DNA of 64,000 nucleotides from positions 10,726 to 74,725 of the forward strand of contig WXFH01000029.1 of NCBI GenBank assembly GCA_009881125.1. Direction: 5' to 3'. Below the pieces are notes generated by a model. That model did no database searches. It saw only the letters and a program-made list of their open reading frames with translations, and had not been told where the DNA came from. Position numbers and translations under genes: made by a program. The DNA is from Acidaminobacter sp. GTDB lineage: Bacteria; Bacillota_A; Clostridia; Peptostreptococcales; Acidaminobacteraceae. Of the stretch, positions 16,144 to 24,233 are shown one piece after another. Position 1 is the stretch's first letter. Each line of letters starts with the position of its first letter.

Positions 16144-16998
16144 ATGGATCTAAAAGAACTTCACTATTTTCACGTCGATGCCTTTACTGACGCGCCTTTC
16201 GCAGGCAGCCCCACCGGGGTCATTTTGCTTGAAGACGCGCTCTCCGAGGAGACCATGCAGATGATCGCCTCTGAGCTGAACCATTCTGAGACCGCGTTTG
16301 TCATCCGCCAGCCCCATGAGGTGATGCGGAATCAATGCGCCTTTTATGCGCTGCGCTGGTTCACGCCGGAAACGGAGGTCCATTTCTCCGGGTCTGCGAC
16401 TCTCGCGGCGGCCAAAGTGATTCAGCAGGAGCTGGGTGTCAGTGCGCCCTGCATTGTGTTTAAGACGATCATCGGCGAAATCTCTACTAAAACGGCAGGG
16501 GGCTACATTACACTTACGCTGCCCGTGGACGATTACGAGGCGCTGGACCCCTCTGAGCAGGTGCTTTGGTACCTCGGCATCAACAATTATCAGCGGGCTG
16601 TGTACAGCCGCAATCTCAAGAAGCTGATCATTGAGGTGGATGACGAGCTGACGCTGTCGCGGATCAAGCCTGACTTCAACAAGCTGCGGGGCATTGACCT
16701 TGATTTTGACCTCGGCGGCCTGTGCATTACTTGCAGGAGTTCAAATCCTGAGGATTATGATTTTGCCTCCAGGTATTTCAATCCCTGGATTGGGGTGGAT
16801 GAGGATTCTATTACCGGCTCCATTCACACGGTCCTGGCGCTGTACTGGTCCCGGGAGCTCGAAAAGAAGCACCTCGTCGCCGTGCAGTCTTCGAAGCGCG
16901 GTGGCCGCTTGATCCTCGATCTGCTTGACGATGGCACGGTTGAAATCTCCGGCCGCGCTTATGTGGCCATCGAAGGCAGAATCCGTCTGCCAATCTGA
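16144..16998 (+). CDS. PhzF-family isomerase/epimerase-like protein, copy 2
   Basis: This 284-residue PhzF-fold protein has HVDAFTDAPFAGSPTG, the catalytic-loop glutamate Glu49 in NHSETAF, EDSITGSIHT and SKRGGR. It differs from copy 1 in having SGSATLAAAKV instead of SGHGTL, so it is an ancient paralogue rather than a recent duplicate. It follows msrA by 27 bp, with GGAG before the ATG, and is probably co-transcribed with it. A long-loop terminator follows. The substrate is unknown. Confidence 0.9.
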   Translation: MDLKELHYFHVDAFTDAPFAGSPTGVILLEDALSEETMQMIASELNHSETAFVIRQPHEVMRNQCAFYALRWFTPETEVHFSGSATLAAAKVIQQELGVSAPCIVFKTIIGEISTKTAGGYITLTLPVDDYEALDPSEQVLWYLGINNYQRAVYSRNLKKLIIEVDDELTLSRIKPDFNKLRGIDLDFDLGGLCITCRSSNPEDYDFASRYFNPWIGVDEDSITGSIHTVLALYWSRELEKKHLVAVQSSKRGGRLILDLLDDGTVEISGRAYVAIEGRIRLPI

Positions 16999-17030
16999 TT
17001 TAATCAAATCGAATGGCGTTTTAACTATTA

Positions 17031-17097
17031 AAGCCGCTGAGCTAAAGTGTTTGCCCGTGGTCATCTTTCCCGGCATCCTCTCAAGCTCAGCGGCTTT
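17031..17097 (+). terminator. Rho-independent terminator after the second PhzF-like gene
   Basis: A 13-bp perfect stem (AAGCCGCTGAGCT with AGCTCAGCGGCTT) with a 40-nt loop runs into a T-tract. The A-rich left flank also gives a T-tract on the minus strand. Confidence 0.8.
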
Positions 17098-17114
17098 TTA
17101 AATTTACGAATTTT

Positions 17115-17252
17115 GCAGGTCTGACCCCGACGATTCACAAATTTTGCAAGTTTATTGCAGGTCTGACCCCGACGGATCACCCTGTTGATTAAATTATGCA
17201 GGATTATTGCAGGTCTGACCCCGTCGGCTGAACCATGCAGGTCTGACCCAAT
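17115..17252 (+). repeat. Palindrome array: four short forms
   Basis: Copies of GCAGGTCTGACCC near 17115, 17158, 17209 and 17236 carry CGACGATTC, CGACGGATCACC or CGTCGGCTG tails. They lie between the convergent PhzF and MFS genes. Confidence 0.88.
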
Positions 17253-17255
17253 GTG

Positions 17256-18404
17256 TTAGCTCAATTTCCTCTGACGGCTGAATGCTGCCATGAACGACAG
17301 CGCCGACAACGTAATGGAGATTGGAATCACCCAGTAGCCTATTCCAATTCCGACCCAATCCGTCACACCGCCAATCAGGAGACTCGTGATGAGCGTCATC
17401 AAGTTGCCCGCCGTCGACACCAGCGCGATGGCCGTCGCCCGAAATTGTCCGAAGTCGCGGGCTAGGATTATGGTGACCATCGGGAATACTAAAGAATAAA
17501 AGAAGCCCGACCCGGCAATCAGGTACAGTCCGGCCTCACCGAGGAGCATCCCGCTGATGTAGAGGACCGACGCGCAGGCGGTGAACACTACGACGCTGCG
17601 CACGTACCCCAGCTTCTCAGCGATCACCCCTCCAAGGAGTCTGCCGATGGTAAACAGACCAAAAAACACCGCGCTGATCTCACCGGCCTTGTCTTCGGCA
17701 AAGTTGTAAATGGTTTTGAGGTAATAGACAATCCAGTTGGCGGTCTGAAGCTCGGACGCGACGTAGAAACCGACGCCAAGGGCCAGCAGTACCAGATAGG
17801 CTTTGTGGGGGAGGGCGCTCAGCCTGACCTTCGAGGCGCCGGTCATAGCGTTTGGCTCCTTCATAAAGAAGGTGAGGACGGCAGTGACAAAGAAGAGGAT
17901 GCCGACCATTTGGAAGAGATCGACCCAGTCAAAGCCGCGGGACACCAGTTCTCCGCCGGCCCTTTGGCTGAGGGTCAGACCCAGTCCGAAAAAGAAATGG
18001 ACGAGATTGACTAAGATAGCAGGGTAGCGCACCTGAATGACCGTGGCCATGGTGTTCAGGGAGATAATGAGCAAGGAGACGCAAAATTGAATCAAGCTGT
18101 AGCCAATAACGAAAAGCGTGTAGCTCTGAATTTGTGAAACGGCAAGAAACAGCACGCCATTCAGGAGTTGGGCGATCAGAATAATTTTTTTAAGCCCAAA
18201 GCGTTCGCCCCACTGGCTGCCAAAGTAAATGGCGAACACGCTGAAAAAGGTTGTGGCTGTAAAGAGCATGCCAATCTGCCCGTCCGTCACGTTAAAGCTT
18301 TCTATGAAATTGGGCACCAAAATGCCGCGTATGCCGGTGGACATGGCGAGTCCGAAGATCGACACAAAGGCGACCAGGATCATCCATTTCTTGTTGGTTT
18401 TCAA
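17256..18404 (-). CDS. Major facilitator superfamily transporter
   Basis: This 382-residue protein has the 12-helix MFS layout. It starts MKTNKKWMILVAFVSIFGLAMSTGIRG, has FGSQWGERFGLKK as the helix 2-3 loop and a matching GGVIAEKLGY in the second half, showing the internal repeat. The best start is a TTG at 18404, with GGAGG 8-9 nt before it on the minus strand. A GGGTCAGACCC repeat at about 17972 is tolerated in coding sequence. Substrate is not evident; sugar or metabolite efflux families are possible. Confidence 0.85.
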   Translation of the reverse strand: MKTNKKWMILVAFVSIFGLAMSTGIRGILVPNFIESFNVTDGQIGMLFTATTFFSVFAIYFGSQWGERFGLKKIILIAQLLNGVLFLAVSQIQSYTLFVIGYSLIQFCVSLLIISLNTMATVIQVRYPAILVNLVHFFFGLGLTLSQRAGGELVSRGFDWVDLFQMVGILFFVTAVLTFFMKEPNAMTGASKVRLSALPHKAYLVLLALGVGFYVASELQTANWIVYYLKTIYNFAEDKAGEISAVFFGLFTIGRLLGGVIAEKLGYVRSVVVFTACASVLYISGMLLGEAGLYLIAGSGFFYSLVFPMVTIILARDFGQFRATAIALVSTAGNLMTLITSLLIGGVTDWVGIGIGYWVIPISITLSALSFMAAFSRQRKLS

Positions 18405-18473
18405 AGGGGGATACCTCCGTGGAAAGAATAGGTTGGGATGTTCGGGTGCGGCGGAAAAAGCCGATTGTGCTTT

Positions 18474-18630
18474 GCAGGCTGCGGCTGCGGCTGACGCCTG
18501 TCAACGCCTATCGACCCCGTCGCATACATGAGTGGGTCTGACCCCGTCAGGTACTTTTGCAGGTCTGACCCCGCGTGGTACACGAGTAGGTCTGACCCCG
18601 CGTGGTACACGAGTAGGTCTGACCCCGCAT
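18474..18630 (+). repeat. Palindrome array: one expanded long form, four short forms
   Basis: An expanded long form starts GCAGGCTGCGGCTGCGGCTG at about 18474 and ends in CTATCGACCCC. Short forms follow near 18535, 18559, 18588 and 18614. The last two share an identical GCGTGGTACACGAGTA linker. Confidence 0.88.
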
Positions 18631-18728
18631 GATCCACCTTATGTCCATAGTAAGTTTTTCTGCTGCCGGCGTCAAAGACATTTATCCCTTTTTTCCAGTA
18701 CAATGTTTTTCGGATTTTCACATTCCAT

Positions 18729-18755
18729 GTTTATTTTTTATTGAGAAAAGGGTAT
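18729..18755 (+). promoter_or_regulatory. Candidate sigma-B-type promoter of the YtxH-like gene pair
   Basis: GTTTAT at 18729-18734, a 15-nt spacer and GGGTAT at 18750-18755 resemble the sigma-B consensus. The expected start would be near 18762, giving a leader of about 16 nt that still contains the AGAGGTGA ribosome site. YtxH-type genes in Bacillus are known to be under sigma-B control, which supports the reading. Confidence 0.45.
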
Positions 18756-18777
18756 GAATGCCCTAAGAGGTGATCAC

Positions 18778-18984
18778 ATGAGCGCGTTTAGAAAACCCAT
18801 AAAAATCAGCAAAAGCGAAAGCAAGTACAGGGATGTCACCATTCAGCTCTTTAATCTGAATATCCTCAGCCACAATCAGGGGCCGGCCTTTGCCGTGCTG
18901 CTGAAAATTGCCGCACTGACAGCGTTCGCGTACACCGTCAGCAGATTCATTAACGGCGAACCGTTATTCAAAAAACACGCTTAA
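18778..18984 (+). CDS. Small membrane protein of unknown function
   Basis: This 68-residue protein (from MSAFRKPIKISKSESKYRD) has a basic N-terminus and one probable membrane segment (about 44-60, FAVLLKIAALTAFAYTV). I do not recognise a family. ATG 18778 is chosen over 18754 because AGAGGTGA lies 5-12 bp before it. The stop is 13 bp before the YtxH-like gene, so the two form an operon behind a sigma-B-like promoter candidate. A role in envelope stress is only a guess from its neighbour. Confidence 0.7.
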   Translation: MSAFRKPIKISKSESKYRDVTIQLFNLNILSHNQGPAFAVLLKIAALTAFAYTVSRFINGEPLFKKHA

Positions 18985-18997
18985 AGGAGTGACGTGC

Positions 18998-19279
18998 ATG
19001 TTAGTCGTAAGAAAAAATAAATATGAAGAGCTTGAAAAACTCAGACGAAAAACGAATGCCATCCGCTTGGTAGAAGGTCTGTTGATTGGTTTGGCCATTG
19101 GGGCTATGATCGCATTTCTCCTGACACCTTGGGACGGCAAGCAAAACCGCAGTTACGTCAAGGGTCAGTTTGGCGGCCTCAGAGAAAAATGCCGCGGCCT
19201 TTGGAGCAGCTGTGGTTGGTGTGGCTGTGGCACCTGCGACGCAGATGAAGAAGACGAAGATCCTCATGAAGGATTCTAA
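18998..19279 (+). CDS. YtxH-like small membrane protein with a cysteine-rich acidic tail
   Basis: The protein has 93 residues. An N-terminal coiled region (KNKYEELEKLRRKTN) leads to one membrane helix (VEGLLIGLAIGAMIAFLL) followed by TPWDGKQNR, which is the TPxxGxxxR signature of YtxH/general-stress proteins. The tail is unusual, with SSCGWCGCGTCDADEEDED bringing five cysteines close together before an acidic end. The AAAGGAG at 18983-18989 selects ATG 18998. It probably acts at the membrane during stress; metal binding by the cysteine cluster is inference. Confidence 0.7.
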   Translation: MLVVRKNKYEELEKLRRKTNAIRLVEGLLIGLAIGAMIAFLLTPWDGKQNRSYVKGQFGGLREKCRGLWSSCGWCGCGTCDADEEDEDPHEGF

Positions 19280-19433
19280 GACGATTAAACTGTTTAAAAA
19301 GGTTAGCAACTCTTAAGCGTCGACGATCCCCAACCCGCAAAAATTTGTTTTTATGGCGGCACATACTGCCGCTTTCTTTTTGCGGCGGTGGACCATCGGC
19401 AAAAACAAAAACCAGAGAGGCGGATATCCAAAT

Positions 19434-19904
19434 ATGAAATATAATCATACCATAGTCATCAACCATTCCCGAGGCAGGGTCCTTGAGCTCATGATGGCGA
19501 CCGAACACATGCCTAAATGGCAGCGCGGCCTGACCGTTGTTGAGACCCTTGAAGGCGAGCCCTTCACACTCAACGCCAAAACGCGTCTCGTCTTTGACAC
19601 AGGCAAGAAGAGCCTCGAAATGACGGAAACCCTGATTGACATGCGTCTGCCGGACGCCTACACGGCCGTCTACGAGACAGATGAGCTCTGGCACCGCATC
19701 TCGAATATGTTCTCGGAACTCGACGGCAAAACGCTTTGGTCCACTGAAAACGAGTTCGTCTTCAGCGGCTTCATGCGCTTCCTTGGCCCGCTCATGAAAA
19801 AAGCCTTCATGAAGCGTACGGAATATGAAATGGCGCGCTTCAAAGAATTCGTTGAGGATTTTGATCAAATCAAGGAAGAATCCCCAAACTCAGATGAAGT
19901 GTAA
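19434..19904 (+). CDS. SRPBCC-family (START/Bet v1-like) protein
   Basis: This 156-residue protein begins with INHSRGRVLELMMATEHMPKWQRGL, the usual start of polyketide-cyclase/START-like lipid- or ligand-binding folds. It ends LGPLMKKAFMKRTEYEMARFKEFVE, the long C-terminal helix of that fold. Ligand and role are unknown. ATG 19434 is selected by AGAGGCGG at 19415-19422. A GCCGATGGTC word lies in its leader at 19391. Between its stop and the next gene are short imperfect TTTCAAAGC repeats and another word at 19947. Confidence 0.75.
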   Translation: MKYNHTIVINHSRGRVLELMMATEHMPKWQRGLTVVETLEGEPFTLNAKTRLVFDTGKKSLEMTETLIDMRLPDAYTAVYETDELWHRISNMFSELDGKTLWSTENEFVFSGFMRFLGPLMKKAFMKRTEYEMARFKEFVEDFDQIKEESPNSDEV

Positions 19905-20011
19905 AGCTTTTAAGGTTTTAAGGCTTTCAAAGCTTTCAAAGCTTTAGCCGATGGTCCCTTAACCCCCAACCCTTCACCCACCAAAAACGACAACTAACGG
20001 GAGTGATGCCT

Positions 20012-20836
20012 GTGGAACTTTACAATAAATCTCGCCAACCGCTGAAATATCTGAATCTCCTGTTTTACGCCGCCACGCTGGCGGTCAACGCACTTGCCAA
20101 CATCCTGCCATTCAACGGGCTGACAACGGGGGAAGCATCGAACGCCTACCGCAATTTATTCGCCCCGGCACCTATTACATTTTCCATCTGGGGTGTCATT
20201 TATCTGCTTCTAGGATTTTTCGTGATTTACCAGATGGGATGGACCACAGGCGCAAAGCGTGGTGTTTCTCGGGTTACATCGGATATAGGCGCACTGTTTA
20301 TAATAGCTTCTGCAGCTAACATGGCCTGGATATACTTCTGGCATTACCAGGAGCTGGCGCTGACGATTCTTTTCATGCTGGTCCTTCTCGTATCCTTAAT
20401 TGGGATTTTCCTCAAACTCAGGGACTCACGGAGGGAACGTTCGGGGCTGCAGTCCATTATTGTGGATCTTCCTTTTTCGATCTATTTAGGTTGGGTCAGC
20501 GTCGCAACTATAGCGAACTTCGCTGCTTTCTTTGTTAGTATTGAGTGGGATGCCTTTGGGTTGGCACCAGAGATTTGGACAGTCGTAGTCATGGCTGTCG
20601 CAGTGCTCCTTGGACTGCTGGCTTTGTATAAAAATCGCAACTACGCGTATGCTTTAGTCGTGGTATGGGCCTTTGTGGGGATTTACCTCCAGCACAGGGA
20701 TTATTGGACGGGGCAGTATCCTATGATTCAGTACACTGCAATGATTGGTGTCGGGGTCTTGGTTCTCTTTGGACTTTATGTGGCTTCGGGGGTTAGTTTG
20801 GTCCGACGGGGCCGCGGCGGTTCCAGACGCTATTGA
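20012..20836 (+). CDS. TspO/MBR-related tryptophan-containing membrane protein
   Basis: The protein has about 274 residues and seven or more hydrophobic segments. FAPAPITFSIWGVIYLLLGFF, ANMAWIYFWHYQ and PFSIYLGWVSVATIANFAAFF resemble the TspO-like family in Firmicutes, which is longer than classical five-helix TspO. A ligand or signalling role at the membrane is plausible but unproven. The start is a GTG at 20012, eight bases after GGGAG; ATG 20006 is too close to the ribosome site. A strong bidirectional hairpin follows. Confidence 0.75.
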   Translation: MELYNKSRQPLKYLNLLFYAATLAVNALANILPFNGLTTGEASNAYRNLFAPAPITFSIWGVIYLLLGFFVIYQMGWTTGAKRGVSRVTSDIGALFIIASAANMAWIYFWHYQELALTILFMLVLLVSLIGIFLKLRDSRRERSGLQSIIVDLPFSIYLGWVSVATIANFAAFFVSIEWDAFGLAPEIWTVVVMAVAVLLGLLALYKNRNYAYALVVVWAFVGIYLQHRDYWTGQYPMIQYTAMIGVGVLVLFGLYVASGVSLVRRGRGGSRRY

Positions 20837-20901
20837 GGGAGATTTGTTATATGGAAATGGTATATTATGGTGTTTCGTGGTGGTCTACGGTACACCAAGG
20901 T

Positions 20902-20978
20902 AAAAAGTAAGGCCGCTTGGCATGGCCTGAGGTCGGTTCCCGACTTCAGGCGTGCCAAGTGGCCTTACTTTTCTTTTT
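20902..20978. terminator. Bidirectional terminator between convergent genes
   Basis: A stem of about 33 bp (AAAAGTAAGGCC...GGTCG with CGACTT...GGCCTTACTTTT, few mismatches) with a tiny loop is flanked by A-rich and T-rich ends. It can end both the TspO-like transcript and the lipoprotein transcript. Confidence 0.88.
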
Positions 20979-20996
20979 GGAAGCATGATTAATCTT

Positions 20997-22691
20997 TCAC
21001 CTATCGAAGATCGTTAAATTCTCGCAGCCCAAATCCTTGTACTCAATGCCCATATAGCCGTAACTTCCAAGGTCGGGAAAGTAACATTCAAGGCCGGTGT
21101 GACCAATTAAAAAGCTGACGTTGTCGATTTGGTCTTCTCGGATAGTAGGGTAGCCATACTGCGTGGCGTGCTTATTGTAGGCGACGGCAAGCAGTGCTTT
21201 ATAATCTACACCGGGTGCGAAACAGCTTTCAAGTGTAACCCGGCGACCATCGGCCTCATAACTGGCGAAGAAGGACGGATTGGTCGTCAGGTCGAGGGGC
21301 TGACCCTCGCGAATGGTGAAAACAGACTCTCCGGAATATGCAGGTCTGACCCCGTCTGTTGACGATGCAGGTCTGACCCCGTCTGTTGACCCAGCAGGTC
21401 TGACCCCGTCTGGTACACAATTGCTGTAAACGGAGTGGCGCAGGGTGTAAAAGGGGCCAACATCAGTGATGTCCAGCGAAAACTCAGCATAGGGCTCTTC
21501 GCCTGCGCTGAGTTTTTTTGGGGACGTAAGGGTTTTTAGGAACTGTCTGCTCTCTTCGAGAGTCGTTTCGGCCAGGGCTTGAATGGCGGGCGGCATATTA
21601 TTGGGGTAGCGAAAGTGCAGGTAGGTTCTGACCGAGCTGTTTTCGACTGTTTCGTCGCCGGCGGTAATCTGCTGGGTGAAGAAGGTGTCAGACTGGACGA
21701 ATTGCTGGTCTCTGGTGCCGGTGGTGAGGTAGGGGTTGGTGCCGCGACTATCGGCAAAGCGCTCTCTGATGGCCAGCTCGCCTTCGAAAAGGTGGAAGGG
21801 AAGCGTGATTTGGGCGGGGTAAAAGCCCGTGTCGAAGTCCGGGGTCTGGTGGTCGAAGATGATGACGATACCGCTCGGCTGGAGATAATACTTCTGGTTG
21901 GCCTCGAGGCCCTTAAAGGGGGCGGTCAGCCTCGGAAACCAGTACAGACCGTTTTCGAAGCCCGGCTCTTCGTCGGGGTGCTGGCTGCTCAGCATTTTGG
22001 CGACTTCGTCATTGATGCGGTTCATAGCGGTTTCGGGATTGGCAAAGAGCTCGGGAAGCGGCACGATGTCGCCGGTGCGGAGGTTGTAATTGCGGGCTTC
22101 CAGGCGGCTGGTGTATTCTGACCGGTCTTCCATTGTATAGGTTTGATCCGCGTAGACAGCGACGGAAAGCAGGTTTTCAAAATTGAAGGCGGAGGTGGCG
22201 TTCAGGTTAGATGACACTGGCTGGGTGCCTGGGGGGATGCGCTGAAAAATGCCGCGGTAGGGTGGCAGGCCGGCTTCCTCCAGGGCTGTATAGAGATTGG
22301 TAAGGTCTTGGTTGATGGCGTCCTGGATGCTTTGGTCCTTTAGACCCTCAATTGTGAACGTGCTTTGCCAGATCACCCCCGGAACCTCCTGCTGTGAGGG
22401 GATGAAAGTGATTGGGTTAACATAAAGAGTTTTGAACGTTGATGGATTCAGGATCGTAATCAGGTTAGACAGGTCAGGTTGAGGGGCGGGCTCGAGGGGA
22501 TCGCGGTTATTGTTTGAGGCCGCGTCAGGAGTTTGGATTTCGGGTGTTGAGTCTGCTGGATTCACTGGCGGCGTTTCCTGTGTGTTTGTGAGCTTCGTGC
22601 AGCCGGAAATCAGCAGCGAAGTGGCTATAAAGAGCGATAAGAGAAGTCGGGTCCGGTTTAATCCCAAAGGAGTTCTATTTGACCCGAACAT
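20997..22691 (-). CDS. DUF3298/RsiV-like lipoprotein with three in-frame palindrome-derived repeats
   Basis: The protein has 564 residues and a lipoprotein signal (LLLSLFIATSLLISGC). The body has DUF3298-like features: YNLRTGDIVPLPELF, then YYLQPSGIVIIFDHQ and ITLPFHLF. It is probably a cell-surface protein of unknown ligand. ATG 22691 has AGGAGA upstream and overlaps the PstS-like gene by 17 bp, so they form an operon. The segment near residues 428-452 reads DGVRPAGST, DGVRPASST, DGVRPAYSG: three tandem in-frame copies of the GGTCTGACC palindrome (21340-21412). These likely form a surface loop tolerated by the fold. Confidence 0.82.
   Translation of the reverse strand: MFGSNRTPLGLNRTRLLLSLFIATSLLISGCTKLTNTQETPPVNPADSTPEIQTPDAASNNNRDPLEPAPQPDLSNLITILNPSTFKTLYVNPITFIPSQQEVPGVIWQSTFTIEGLKDQSIQDAINQDLTNLYTALEEAGLPPYRGIFQRIPPGTQPVSSNLNATSAFNFENLLSVAVYADQTYTMEDRSEYTSRLEARNYNLRTGDIVPLPELFANPETAMNRINDEVAKMLSSQHPDEEPGFENGLYWFPRLTAPFKGLEANQKYYLQPSGIVIIFDHQTPDFDTGFYPAQITLPFHLFEGELAIRERFADSRGTNPYLTTGTRDQQFVQSDTFFTQQITAGDETVENSSVRTYLHFRYPNNMPPAIQALAETTLEESRQFLKTLTSPKKLSAGEEPYAEFSLDITDVGPFYTLRHSVYSNCVPDGVRPAGSTDGVRPASSTDGVRPAYSGESVFTIREGQPLDLTTNPSFFASYEADGRRVTLESCFAPGVDYKALLAVAYNKHATQYGYPTIREDQIDNVSFLIGHTGLECYFPDLGSYGYMGIEYKDLGCENLTIFDR
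21340..21412 (+). repeat. Three palindrome copies inside the lipoprotein gene
   Basis: GCAGGTCTGACCCCGTCTG starts near 21340, 21367 and 21393 with a 26-27-bp period. On the coding (minus) strand each reads GAC GGG GTC AGA CCT GC, giving D-G-V-R-P-A. The reading frame is kept through all three. Confidence 0.92.
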
Positions 22692-23715
22692 AACCTGTCT
22701 CCTCTGCGAGGGTCTGCCCCTCATCCGAAAGCAGCCAGCTGACCACTTGTCTGGCAGGGCTTTCCTCTGGCTCGTCCCGGCGCATGATGGCATAATAGGC
22801 AGTGGTGAAAGGGTAGGTGCCTGATGTAATGCTTTCCGGTGTTGGGGCTGTGCCGTCAACTTCGATCAGTTTGATGTTTTCAGCCCCCCACATGTCCATG
22901 ACAAAATAGTAGTAGGAGTAACCTATGGCGCCTTCGCCGTTTTCAAAACTGGCCACTGCGTCGATCAGCATGCCCATCTCTGCCACCACTTGCTCCATGG
23001 GTGGATCCATTGGGGTCAGACCTGGCATGACCATGTCAAGAAAACCCGTCTGACTGCCGGAGTTAACCGGGCGCTGGTAGGGGATGATGTCGAGATCTTT
23101 TCCGCCGACCTCGCTCCAGTTGGTCATTTTTCCGGTGTAGATGTTTTGGAGCTCAGCCGGGGTCAGACCTGCAATGGGATTATCCGCATTCACCAGGAAC
23201 ACGAAAGCCTCGCTGACTACCGGAATGATTTCAAACTCAACCCCGGCCCCTTTGGCTAGTGCAAGCTCCTCTTCGGAAGGGGCGGTGACGAAGATCAGAT
23301 CCGTCTTTTTTTCTATGAGGTTGACGTATGCCTGGTGTGTTTTGTTATGTAAAATGTAAGGTCGAACCTCTTCCATAGACATGTCCATCATACGGGCGGC
23401 CAAGGCTTCAGAGAGGGGAATAGTCACTGTAGAACCATCAACCCTGGGGTAAGTTTCAGGTGTGAAGGAAGGGGCGTCGTCCGAGTAGGTCTGACCCCCG
23501 CTGTTATCCCCGCTATCCTTTTCTTCACCCGACTGGGTCTGACCCCCGCTGTTCACTTCAGGCCCGCCGTTCTCCATCTCTCGGCTGCAGCCAGCGCCAA
23601 CCATCAAAAGGACGAGGAACATCACAAGAATGGTGACTACTCTGCTGAGAGGTTTACTTTCTTTGCCTGGACAATTGCATTTTTTGGTCTCTTTCTTCAC
23701 TATTTCTTCGGGCAT
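22675..23715 (-). CDS. PstS-like phosphate-binding lipoprotein
   Basis: The protein has 346 residues and an unusually long cytoplasmic start before a membrane/lipoprotein segment (VVTILVMFLVLLMVGAGC). The body is a PBP-like domain: DGSTVTIPLSEALAARMM, IGYSYYYFV and a C-terminal SPARQVVSWLLSDEGQ. It is predicted to bind phosphate or a similar anion outside the cell. AGGAGG precedes the ATG. No pstCAB permease genes are adjacent. Four palindrome copies are read in frame: SGGQTQS and SGGQTYS in the linker, IAGLTPAE and MPGLTPMD in the domain. Confidence 0.82.
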   Translation of the reverse strand: MPEEIVKKETKKCNCPGKESKPLSRVVTILVMFLVLLMVGAGCSREMENGGPEVNSGGQTQSGEEKDSGDNSGGQTYSDDAPSFTPETYPRVDGSTVTIPLSEALAARMMDMSMEEVRPYILHNKTHQAYVNLIEKKTDLIFVTAPSEEELALAKGAGVEFEIIPVVSEAFVFLVNADNPIAGLTPAELQNIYTGKMTNWSEVGGKDLDIIPYQRPVNSGSQTGFLDMVMPGLTPMDPPMEQVVAEMGMLIDAVASFENGEGAIGYSYYYFVMDMWGAENIKLIEVDGTAPTPESITSGTYPFTTAYYAIMRRDEPEESPARQVVSWLLSDEGQTLAEETGYVRVK

Positions 23716-24233
23716 GATCAGCGCCTCCTGGCAAATGGGACATTAAGGTGAACGCAGCTAAATTTTTAATGATTAACCAACCTTAATTGTGAATGGTTTA
23801 TCTAACTCGACTATATCACTTTGAATTTCCATTTGTTATTAAAGAACTATTAAACGAGCTCAGTCCAACTGTCACACTCACTCTGGAAGAGGGCAGGGCG
23901 GTCTGGACTTTTAAGTTGTGATTGAACAGCTATCAAGCAGGTGTCTATTAGAGCCTGCTTTTTTGCGCTGTAAAATTGGCGACAGGGAGACCATCGGCAA
24001 AATTGGTTTTATGACTTCAAATTGAACAAATTGGTGGTTTGAACACATGCCGTATGACAATTACTTATTGATCCCCATTCTCAATTCAAACTTTCGATTT
24101 CACGATCTTTAGCTCACCTAGTAAACTGTATGGGACCGCACGTTTTATAAAATGATGCGCGACAACGCTTACATAGTTCCAAAAATTATAAAATGCACTC
24201 ACCCTATTTCAACCCAACCAAGGAGGCACACTC
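23716..24233. other. 518-bp gap between divergent genes with possible small RNA
   Basis: No gene is visible. AT-rich flanks probably hold the promoters of both neighbours. Two hairpins on the plus strand, AGTCCA/TGGACT with a following T-run (about 23862-23912) and the terminator at 23935-23964, have no upstream plus-strand gene, so a small RNA is possible. A GCCGATGGTC word lies at 23989. Confidence 0.5.
23935..23964 (+). terminator. Orphan rho-independent terminator
   Basis: AAGCAGG and CCTGCTT around a 12-nt loop run into six T residues. The nearest upstream plus-strand gene ends 3 kb away, behind a strong terminator. Confidence 0.65.

Noticed and set aside
13660..16998. Phenazine biosynthesis cluster suggested by two PhzF-like proteins
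   Set aside because: No other phz genes are present, and PhzF-like proteins are widespread with unrelated or unknown roles.
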